Positions 25,501-37,500 of a DNA stretch of 64,000 bases are shown here, piece by piece. Source of the stretch: Echiichthys vipera (Eukaryota > Chordata > Actinopteri > Perciformes > Trachinidae); the NCBI GenBank assembly GCA_963691815.1, contig OY829648.1:31958456-32022455 (forward strand), written 5' to 3'. The notes under the pieces were generated by a model. The model was not told the origin of the DNA, ran no database searches, and was given only the letters and a program-made list of their open reading frames with translations. The number at the start of each line of letters is the position of its first letter. The first letter of the stretch is position 1. The translations under genes were made by a program, and so were the position numbers.

Positions 25501-28500
25501 TAATATGTAACATTTCTGCATCTCCAAACACTGTTGAGTAAAGTGGAAAGCTTTACGTTTGGTTGCCTGTCAGTGGTGTCATGTAACTTTTACCCCTCTA
25601 GTTTCTGGAGAAACACAGTGCACAGAACAGTAATCTAGATTTTTTTTTTCTTTCTGCCAAACAGAATTTTTCTTTAATTAGTTGCCACTGTGCAACACTT
25701 TAATCCAATAGAAAGTTTACTACTACTACGATGATGAGTGGCCCAGGAAAATGCCTAAATCATACAGTAACATTATAAGGATGTAACAACAATAATTAAC
25801 ACGCTCATAAAGTGATTTTCTGTACGATTGTTTTGAGCATGGATGACAACACTGAGCTACCCCACAATTAAGTTCTCAAAATAGCTACAGGAGCTGTGTG
25901 GGGAGTTGTTCATCTAATAGTAAATTAATTCCTTGGACCTGTTCTACTCTGCTTGTAATAACATCGTAACTACTGTCATTGGCTGTAACATTCGTCTTTA
26001 TGCGGATTGCGTTATTTTGTATGGTATCTCTAACTCTGTAACTTCTGCGTCAGGATCCCAGTCCTGCCGGTCCTTCCCTTCTCCATTTTGTGCTTGTGAT
26101 TGTCTCCCTCTGTCTTTTCTTCCCTGCATGTGTCTCCCCTCTCTGTGTTTATTTGTCTGGAGCTGAAGGCGTGGTTCTGCCCAGCTGTAGCTGATTCCAC
26201 TAATCACCTCCCCTGCAGTATAAAGAGCCGGATGTGGGACACATTCGGCACCAGACCGTTTCTTCATTTACGTGGTACCGTGTCTCGTTGGTTGTTTCTT
26301 TTCGTTTTAGTTTGCCAAGATCCCGTTCCCTCGTCTACATCCCCGACTGTTTATCTGCTACCCGTTCGTGTCTACCCGTGATCATTTCGTCGTCATTTGT
26401 TTTGTACCCTTTCCCTGGACCCTAAACCGTTTCCCCCTGTTCACTGGACACTCTTGTTTATGTTTTGTTCATTAAATACTTGTTTAAATCGTATTCTGTT
26501 CCCGTGTCTGCATTTGCTCTCAATAAGCACAAACTAGTTCTTAATGCAGGTAAAACCAAATTTATGCTTTTCACCAAATCAAAAAATATCACTTACAATA
26601 ATCAAATTATCTCCACTAATAATGCTACAACTATTGAGTCTCTGAGCACAAACATCTTTGGATCAATTGGAATTTGGATCGATGACAAACTTACTTTCAA
26701 ACATCATGTGTCAAATCTGGTGACAAAACCAAAACAAAAAATAGGTTTCCTTTAGAGAATCAAATCATCCTTTGCTCTTCACTACAGGAAGAAACATATT
26801 GAGGCAACTTTTACGTCAGTTTGAGATTATGGAGACATTTTATACATGCATGCATCAGCTACAACTCTACACCCACTTGACACTGTGTATCACTCAGCCC
26901 TGAGGGTTATTATAGGCAACAGCCACAACAATCACTGTGACCTGTATTCTAAAGTTGAATGGCCCCCGCTTTCTAACAGGCGTGGTAGACACTGGATTTC
27001 ATTTGTTTAAATGCAAGTCTCCATCGTACACGCTCAAAGGATTGGATCACACTGCAGGTTCCCAAATATTGGAAAATCTTACTTTTCTTACTGTGCACCT
27101 GCAACAATCCACCTGAAACGTACCACACTCTTATCATTAGGACAATTTAAATCCCTAACTACATCTTATTTTAATTCCAACTGCTCCTTTTTTTTAACTA
27201 GATTTCTCTATTTTCATTGTTCTGTGTCACTTTACTTGTTCTGATTTTGGATTTGCTCATGTATTTTTTTAAAGTTTTATGTTTTGTCTTGTTCTCAAAT
27301 GTGTTGTGTTTTGTCTCGGCTATATTGCAAATGAGGTTGCTCCTTAATATATTCCCCAGTTTAAATAAAGGTTATAAATAAATCAATTATTTGAACCAAA
27401 CCGCAGTTGGTGATTGTTGTTGAAGTGAAAAGACTCACTAGGATGGGTTAGGTGCGTTTTATTTTATTGCTGTCAAGTTTGACTCTGTTTTGATGAGCTA
27501 ACAAGGTTATTAAGCTAATAAAGCTAAGCTTCGGTTTGGTGAAAGAGAGAAACTTGAATTCAGAAGACAGCTGTATTTTTCTGTGTAATAAGGAAAGAGG
27601 TGTAAGAATATTCCCTTCCTTGACATTTTGTGGGTGTATTTTGTTTATGCATTAGACTTAAAAAAGCTAATAGAGCTTGTGGAATGTAGAAAACACATCT
27701 CCCAGCTGAAACCATGGCGCGAATATATCAGCAATCACCGTTTGTTGACGGTGGCTGGTTGGAAAATTACCACATAAGGCCCAAATCTTCGCCTTTAGGA
27801 AACGTCTTCTTCCCCAGCACTGGGGTTTGTGCTGTCTGAATTCAAGTTTCCACAGCAGCTAACTCAGGGTCCATGTCCAGCGGTGCCTAATCAACATTAG
27901 TCTCCTAGCCAGTGGGGAGTGAGGAGGAGGGAATGTATAGACCCGTTTATAAAGTTTAAGAAAACGTATACACAACGGTTTGAATGATATCTTACTAAAT
28001 GTTCTATTTTTTTTGCCAACATTCTTTTTTTATTGTTTTCACACATAAAGAAATACAATCACATGTATTGAACAAACATGTCAACCCCACCCCCTCCCAT
28101 CCCAATTGTTCCAATTTTTGGTTGGGGAACTAAATAGTTATAGTCCATTATATAAGAGTAAACAACAACAAAAAACAAGAAACATTACTGTATAATTGAA
28201 TATTGCAGAGGGCCACTGTTCACACGTCTCCAGGCTCTTCCATCACATGTGGCAAATCCGTTCGTGATATATAAGAAATAAAAGGATCCCAGATGTGATG
28301 GAAATGATGCTCTTGTTGTTTTAGTGTGAAGGTGATTTTCTCTAAGGGTAGTGTGGTAGATAGCTCAGAAAACCACCTGCTAATTCCTGGTCTTCTGGTA
28401 TTTTTCCAGGATAGAGCTATTATTCTTTTTGCAATTAATATACTCAAATCTATAAATAATCGTTGATTTTTTTTAATTTTCAAATTCTCTGAGTACAAAC

Positions 28501-31500
28501 CTAATATAAACAGCTGTGGGATTAAAGGTAGTTGAATATGTAAAATATTTTGAATATATTGTTTTACTTCTTGCCAGAATTTTTGTATTTCTGTACATTG
28601 CAAAATACAATGGAAAAATGTCCCCTTTTCCCTCTCACACTTGATACAAGTATCAGGAATAGCACTATTATATTTATTTAGCTTTTCTGGAGTTACATAC
28701 GATCGCATCAACCAATTATACTGCAGTAATTTTAGGCGGGTGTTAGTAGTTCTTGATTGTGCTTTAGCACATGCCTCTTCCCACTCAACCGCCGAGATGT
28801 CTTCCTGTAGATCCTCTCTCCATGCCCCCAGCCTTTCCATAGACGTTTCTGTACATCCCTCCACCAGACATTTATACATTTTGGAAATTAGACCCTTCCC
28901 TAAACAATTCGTATTCATTAGTTTCTCTATAACAGACATTACAGGGATATCTAATGTTTGATTTTGTTGTGTTCTAATGAAATTTTTTAACTGTAGATAT
29001 TTGAAAAAATGATTACGGGGTATATGAAATTTATCAACTATTTCTTCAAATGACATCAGCACCTTTTGCTCATTGTACAGATCTCCTATTTTCCCCAGCC
29101 CCTTCATAACCCAAGATTTAAATCCCCCGTCTGCTTTTCCTGGTGGAAAGGAGTCATTCCTCCATATTGGGCTGAAGACAGAGAGAGAGGACGTTTCTCT
29201 AAGATATTTTTTAACTTGATGCCACACTACAATCATGTTTTTCACAATAGGATTTTTTGTAGTCTTTTTAAGGATTTTAGTGCTTGCTGAATACAGGTAT
29301 GTAGGGAGGGGCAGACTTAGTTTGAGTTCCTCCATTTCTTTCCAGAGAGGAGCATCTTTTTCTGTGAAGTAGAATAGCAATGTTCTCAGTTGTGCTGCCC
29401 AATAATACCAGATTTTAAATGTTCTATTTAACACTGTGTGAAACAGTGACCGGCATGTGACCAGAGTCACCAATTAGTATGTGACCAAATGTCTCCCCTT
29501 CTGTTCCTGAGCAACTGTGTTGAATAATGGACAGAAACCTTATGACATCACAATGGAGTTGACCTTTGACCTTTTGGATATAAAATGTCATCACTTTCAC
29601 ATCATTTTATCCAATTAGACATTTGTGTGAAATCTCATATGTATTTAACGTACAAATTCTTGAGTTATAGACAAAAACAGGTTTTGTGAGGTCACCTAGA
29701 CCTTGACCGTTGGCCTCCACAATCCTCGAGTGGACGTTTGTGCCAAAGACATTCCCTCCAGGGGCTCCTGAGAAATCGCATTTACAGGAATGGGATGGAC
29801 GGACGGACCAGAAGAGGACCGTTAGATTAGACATGCCATGGCTACTGCTGACACAGAGGTATAAAAATGTTAACTGCACTTAAAAAAAATAAGGCTGGTT
29901 GTAACCAGAGTTAACTTTTGCTGGCATATTGATATTTTACATGATGCCAACAAGGTAGATGCTGTAATCATATGAGGTACAATCACCTTTGTTTAAGGGC
30001 GCACTCACACTGTCGTTCTGTACTGGGCCAAAACCGTTTTTTCAGCTAAAGCCTAGTACGTTTAAGCAGTGTGAGTGCACCCGTTCCGCGCATAACAGCC
30101 GACAGCGGGCCGCCCACGGCCCGCTTGAAAGAGGTGGGTTTTATCGGAGCCGTTTGCACATGTACGAGCGCAAGCGTGCGCACGTGTACGAGCACGAGCC
30201 CTACGGCGGTAGCGTTATGTGCGCCTGTTCGGACATAGTAAATAGAAGGACGGACCATGCGCGGACATTTAACAATAACAACAATGGCGGTGAAAGCTTC
30301 ACGTTGATGTGATGCGGAGGTGGATTGTTTACTGCAGATTTGGTCGATGAAAATATTCAAAAACAGACAAGACGCACAAAAACTCTGAGGTCTGTGGAAA
30401 GATTTGTAAACAAAGCCACACACACGCGATCAATGCGTGTGACGTGTTACGGCGTGATGGCGTATGGACAGCAAGAAGTATTGACCGAGGCTCAGGCAGT
30501 GTGAGTACAAACGGGGCTGGGGCACGGGGGGAGAGGGAGGGGGGACAAGTACCCTAAAGCCCGGGTCGCGGTGCGGAAGGACAGTGTGAGTGCGCCCTAA
30601 GGCTCCGCCTACAGGCTCACACTTTGGGGCGGCAGTAGCTCAGTCCATAGGTGACTTGGCTGGGAACCGGAGAGTTGCTGGGTCGAGTCCCGTATGGAGC
30701 GTGGACTGGTGGCTGGAGAGGTGTCAGTTCATCCCCTGGGCACTGCCGAGGTGCTGTTGAGCAAGGCACCGAACCCGCAACTGCTCGGGACGCCGGTCAC
30801 TGGCAGCCCCCTCACTCTAACATATCTCCATTAGTTGCATGTATACAGGTCCTGTTTGTGCATGTGTGTGTATTTTGGGGCCTGTGTGTGTGTGTAAAAT
30901 GAAAAAAATAGAGTGAAAATTGAATTTCCCCATTGCGGGACGAATAAAGGAATTCTTCTTCTTCTTCTTAGCAGGGACACCAGATAATGTGATAACAGTA
31001 AGGGCCAGTGCAAACAGTGGAGCACACACCACCACAGCGTTACCGGATGGCTGGCTGCGTCCTGTCTTTTCACCTTTAAATCACCAGAAACACTTTGCTG
31101 ATATCTCTGTTGGGATCTCCACCTAATTGACCATCAATCAAAACACAACGTTAGGGCTGTAGCCAGGAATGTTTTTGGTCTAGGCCCAAAACTTTATGAC
31201 AGAGGGAAAAAAAACTATAATCATCACAAAATGCAAATAACTAAATCACAGACCATACTAACACAGGCTGCTTCTGCCTGTGTGTGTGTGTGTGTGTGTA
31301 GCTATGGATGTCTAGTTTTTTTTATTGCCAGACATGTCTCTCCCCAGTGCTGTGTCAGCGCTGGATGTATGTGCTGTTCTTTCCACTGCTGACGCTGCCT
31401 GCTCCCCCGGGCATGCTGAGCTCATCTCCCCCCTCAGCACCGGACAGCTCTGATTTGAAATATCATCGTGTAGGCTTATGAGACGTTTATCAACATTTAT

Positions 31501-34500
31501 CCTGCTTTAAAGCCGTTGAACAGCCAGCTTACGGTTTTATGTAAAATAGACATTTTGTTTTGTTCAACATGTCTGTTTTGAATGGACTTGAGAGAGCTGT
31601 GACTTCATATTATGCATCCGGATAATTTAACGACCTGTTTTAATCTTCCAAGGCCAATGTGAAAGACAGCTAAAGATCTTGCATGCACTAAATGCCAGTA
31701 TGAACTTAAAGGATCCTTTTCCCATGTAAATCCAGGTCTTTGTCACTGCAATGTGGGCATCGTGTTCGGATTAATGCTGTTTGGCTTTTTCTGTGGTAGA
31801 AGTTCCTGCAGAATGGAGCCAATATAAAGTAGATTTTTGTTTAGTCTCAACTGATTGATGGGTAATCTATGAAAGTAATTGTTTGTGCTTGTTTGTGGGT
31901 AATTTCAACCATGAAACCCATATCATAGATGACATAAGTTAAAGTAGGGGTGTACGGTAGGAATTTGGGCTACGGTATGGATTTTGACTCTACCGTGTAA
32001 CCAGCAGAGCAGCTCTGACGTAACCATAAAATTGGTGCTGACCCGCCCTGCAAGGGAATATTTCCCGGCACTTTGAGTAGAAGCCTATGCGAAAAAGTAT
32101 TCCATGGCCGCAGTGGTCGATGTTGACCGCTGTCCTCTCTCGCATCTTTGTGCAACACAGTCTCAGCACGTCAAATACTGGTGCACTGGGAGACTTGCTC
32201 CATACGCTGTATGCATAATGCTCTCCGCACTCCTGCTAGATGGACTTCATGTGCTTCTTCATCACTCCTCTCTGCTCTGTTAATGGCTACATCACAACCA
32301 GTATCTCTTTCTACTTTGAAAAAAAAACCAAAGGGTTGACAGAGAAAAAAACGCCAAGTCAACGGTGAATGGACAGAGAAGTATTTGTTTATAACTGTGT
32401 AACTGTGTGTGTGTATCACTGTGAAGCCTGTGTGTTTACTGTGCAATGAGTGTATATCAGTGTGAAGAAAAAAAAACTAAATTGGTAAAGTAACTAGTAA
32501 CTTAAGTAATCAGATAAATGGAGTGGAGTAAAAAGTAAAACAGTATTTCCCACTGAACTGTAGTGGAGTAGAAGTATAAAGTAAAATGAATATAAAATGA
32601 AAAAACAGAGCCTCAAACTTGTACTTTTAGATAAACATAATGTGATATAATAATGTTGCTGTCAGTGCTTCAAATTATACCGTGACATAAATTTTAGACC
32701 ATACCGTACAGTTAAAGGCTAAAGAATACTTTTTGCACAATTTGGAGAAAAGTGAGAAGGTCAAAACACCTGATAATACCTAAATGGTTGTCCAAATCTC
32801 AATATACGATCATCAAGCTGCTGTTTTTTTTATTTGTACAACACAAAGTGGCAAATATTGCAGCAGTTAAATAAAAATATACATTTACATTACATTCGTA
32901 AAGGCTCCACTGCCATCCATCTAACCCTTTTGAACTAGACCAAATGTCTCTCACTTCCATAATGAAATGGACTCTTTTCTCCGCTAAACACGGGAGATCA
33001 GTATTAGAGAACGAGTTACTAATACTTGATTTATTCTGAAATACTGTTATTTTTTACTGTTCATAATTTGATAGAATATCCTCTGTGACTTTTCCACTGC
33101 TGTACTAGCATGTTTTTTTTAATAACCAAGGCACTTCAACAAAAACCTTTATTTTGTGAAGAAAACAGTAAGTAAAATCAGAGAACCCTTCCAGATTCCT
33201 CCCAGTTATTGATGTTAATCTGCACCTGGTGACAATTGACTACATTGTTGGACACACCCTGTTTAAGAGACTGTTGAGTGTAAACAAATTTGAAAATTTG
33301 AAACTGGGCCTTTGATCCATAAATTCACGTGACACAAACGGAAAATATCCTTTACCCACATGTTGTTTACTTTCTGAGCTTTGCCTCATTGCCCAATGTC
33401 TGATTGGTTGATTTGGCCCGTATGCTGGTGATAGACAGATGATTTATCCAATCAGCAACCAGTATTTTTGCCCCTTCACAAAAGATCTCCAAACCCGAGT
33501 TCCCAGATGGATATGCTGAGCAAATGAGAATCAACCCATCTGAGTCAGGTTACAGCTGCATGGCAGGGTGAATGCAAATGTTTATGTGAACCTCCTTGGC
33601 CAGAGTCCAGATCTAAACCCCATAGAGAATCTCTGGAAAATCCTCACTGTTTTTTTTTTCACAAAATTAAGGATTTGGTTGAAATGCCTTGTTTATTTCT
33701 AAAAAATAAAAACAATATGCTAGTACAGCAGCGGTATATATAGCCACAGCTGATATTCTATCAAATTCTGAACAAAAACAATATTTCAGAATAAATTAAG
33801 TGTTAATACTTTGTTCTCTAACTTTTTACTATATGTACCGATACTATTTTAGATATTTACCTTGACTAAAGACATTTCTGACATTGACCAAAGCATACAA
33901 CATCTAATCTAATTTAACTTCTAAATCTTCAAAAGGGGGTCCGGGGCTCCTAGAGGGTTCTCAGAATGCAGGGAAGTCACCAAATTATTGTTTGATATAC
34001 ATATATATTCTTCTTGAAAAAAAAAAAAAACCACTGATGATAGGCTTACTGGCCATCCACCGATACAGTTAAGCTTAAGGATTCAATGTGTCTTACACAT
34101 GTTTTATAATCATGATCTTTAAATACATGAATAGGTCAATAATTATTATTTCAATAGCTTCGTATTGTTTGTACCAAGGTATGTGTATGAGCTTCAGGCC
34201 GCCCTGTTATTCTAGGCCCAGTTTAATATGTTACTCAATACCATTACAGAGCCCATTTGGAGTGTGCCCATTCTGAACGGGCTGATCGCTCAGAGTGTGT
34301 GACCATTTAGAATAGGTGCCTGTTTGGACCCAGTAAGTACCTTGGCCCCTGAAAGCGCAGCTTGCAGTGTCGATCAGATAAACAGTTCTTGAAATATTCT
34401 AAGCACAAACAGAGAATCCTTCCTTTATAGTTAGATGATGCTGCTACTTTGCCACCTATTGGTCAAATGGCATTATCATGTCTACACGACCAACACATGT

Positions 34501-37500
34501 GGTTGCAACAGCTATATCATTAGCCGACCAAAACTCCATTGGTCCATTGGTCGCAGGAAAAAAAAAGGTACACAGTATTAGAGCAAACTCTGAGGGCAAT
34601 AGAGAAACTGTATGAAACAGCTTGGTCCTGGGATGTTCTGTACCAAATCTGGTAATGATTGCTTAAAATTTGTAGGACGATCGAAAAAACTAATTTGGGC
34701 ACAGTTCAAAATGGTGGAAAATCTATCTGAACACAAATGGCAGTGGCTTATATGAACAGATTCTTCAGGAATGAAAAAAGGAAAGTTTGTTATTATAGAG
34801 CCACTCCCTGGGACTGGACCAGGACCAGGACAAGGACCAGGGCCAGACTGGGACTGGTCCAACTAACTGGTGTGGAGATCCAGGTATTTGATTCGATGAT
34901 ATCACTGCAACCCTTTGTACTCCAAGTGCCAACGACCGTCGTCAGAGTGACAGTCGTTGGTAGGAAGTAGGTTTGGACTTCGTTAGTGCTCTATTGAGTC
35001 TTAACGACAGTGATTGGAGGCACAGGAGGCCATTTGTGAACAGTTGTTCTTTGAGGTTAGATTGTTGAATCTCCTGAAGGGATGAAAGGGCAGCATTGTA
35101 AATTGGAGATAAGTGGTGTCTCAGACCTCCTCCTCTCTTTAGTGATAGTTTCTCTACTTTTGCATAGATGGCATCTTTTACTCCTATTTCTCTGTCCAGG
35201 ATGTGGACATTGTTGTCATCAATTGTTGTCATCATTGTTGCCCTAAACAGGAGAGCTCACTCCTCAGGCCTGGACTCTGCTGTCCACGTACATCTCAAGG
35301 AGAAAGCCCACTCCTTTGATGACACCAATGTCCACATCCTGGACAGAGAGGAGTAAAAGAAGCCATCTATGCAAAAGTAGAGAAACCATCTCTAAACAGA
35401 GGAGGAGGTCTGAGACACAACTTATCTCCAATTTACAATGCTGCCCTTTCATCCCTTCCCAGGAGATTCAACAATCGAACCTCAAAGAACAACTGTTCAC
35501 AAAAGGCCTCCTGTGACTCCAACGACTGTCGTTAAGACTCAATAGAGCACTAACGAAGTCTAAACCTGCTTCCACCAACAACTGTCACTCTAACGACGGT
35601 CGTTGGCACGTGGAGTTGTGAGACGTTAAATACCTGGATCTCACACCTGTTAGTTGGACCAGACCCAGCCTGGTCAGATGCGTACATGAACTGATGAAGC
35701 CTCTTGGATGAGAGGTGAAACATCTTCCTGACAAATAACCAAGACCAGTTGCTTTTGACTGAAATTGCTTTGGGGATAACGATGACCTGGACAAATGAGA
35801 ACATTCACAGGCTTACACAAACCTTTACCTCATGAAGAGTGCCCCTGTCTGAGGCTGTACGGTCTACATCGATTCCCTGTGCATGCAGATGTTCTCCAGA
35901 AGTTGATCAAGATTATTAACAGAGGGGACTTTGTTCCCAACAGACGCTCAGTTTTGGTTCACACTCTCACAATGAACAGCATGCAGCTGCCTAGCTTAAA
36001 TTAGTGAAAAAGTAATGTCAGCTAAGCTAACACTGCTTAGCTAGCTCATGTTATACGCCTCTATCAAGGCTGCCATGGTCGCACACAGAAAATTAACTCA
36101 ATGTGGTGTTATTATGAAATATAACGTAATGTAACGTACGACCACAATGTGAACGTCAAGTATCTGAGTTCATCAGTGATGGAGGTCAATAATTACAAGC
36201 AGGTAAAAATTTGTGAAGGTTACAGAATAGATACATTTATAATGACAGCTCCCATTCAATCGTGCTCACACTGGAGGGAGACGCCACCGCAGCAATGGCG
36301 GCTTGTTCACCTCCCGTACTTCGCCGGATTCATCAATAATGGTGACAGTAGAATTCATCACCCCTGTCAGTAGGGTCCAAACATTCAGCACAACAGCCTG
36401 ATGTATTGAGTCAGTATTGAAGTTTTACCTCAAGTATAGTGACTCTCCCTTCACATATGATGGACAAGACAGATAACAGGCTTTGACGTTGCACAACATG
36501 AAAGTGTGTGTCTGTACGTACCTCTCTCTTGTACGTAGTAAGCGAGGTAGAGATCAAGCTCTTTGACGGAGACAGAGATGTGTCTAGGCTGGACACAGAG
36601 GATTGGATTGGAGCAGTGGCCTCCCTTCACCAGCCGCTCTCCATCTGTGCTTTCCAATGGTATGCCTTTAAACAGGATGACCATCACCAGGTCCAACCTC
36701 CACACCTTGGAAAACACATAGCACAGTCATTATTGACTGGAAACAGCATGATTCTAAACTCCTACTTTATGACCTAATGTCATTTAATGTCCTTTTTATT
36801 TCACCTGCAGCTGTGTCTAGAAAAACACTGGTCTGAAGTCTGAGTAAGGTGACACATTCTTCCTTTAGAAATAACACTTTATATGTAGGATAAATGTCAC
36901 ACTGACACTGATGTGTAATATGATGTGTGTCTGTGTGATGGAGACTCAGAAGGGACAGCTGTGTCAAAAAGGACACAGTTAAACATCAGAACACACATTA
37001 ATCGTCATCATAAATGGTTAAAGTGCTTTCCCAGGGTGTATGCAGGAATTCTGAGGTTAAATCCAATACATTTTAAGACCTTTTTAAGACCCTTTCCAGA
37101 CATTTTAAGACCTCATCACCACTTCAACTTCTACATCAGCGACACACTTTAACTTAAATTTACTACTTTGTTCCCACGCAACGATTCAATTCATGCAACC
37201 TCTTTGGACAATTCTACATACTGGCCCTACAAAAAAAGTTTAAGGTTTTTTCTTTCTAAGGCCATAATTGTTCCTCAATTAATTAATCAACTTTTAATAC
37301 TTTCTAAGACCCTGTGGACACCCTGTTTCCATAGACATATGGAATAACATCTACAATCTAAGCTCGTAATTTAACAGGGTTTGTCAAGAAAACGTATCCA
37401 CTGAATTAGAGACGTCTCTTTCATCATGTAAGTCAAAGGGAAAAAGTCGTTTTGGGCCCAATGGCATCATGTGACGGCGTTGTAATTCCAAAGGTAAGTA

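Larger units (their letters stand above)
18241..36521. other. nfic intron between exons 3 and 2c (18 kb)
   Basis: Largest intron; its repeats are listed separately. Stretches with nothing recognised: 18241-19480, 20290-21450, 22720-25900 (slightly repeat-like near 25400-25600), 30970-31940, 33850-34700 and 35815-36520. Confidence 0.6.

Noticed and set aside
28220..29473. A 417-codon gene starting at the ATG at 29473
   Set aside because: The first 19 codons are flanking DNA outside the 14-bp target duplication; the rest is a truncated L1 ORF2, so it is not a cellular gene.
30630..30700. A tRNA gene
   Set aside because: Box A- and box B-like sequences are present but no cloverleaf can be closed; the segment is the head of a SINE.
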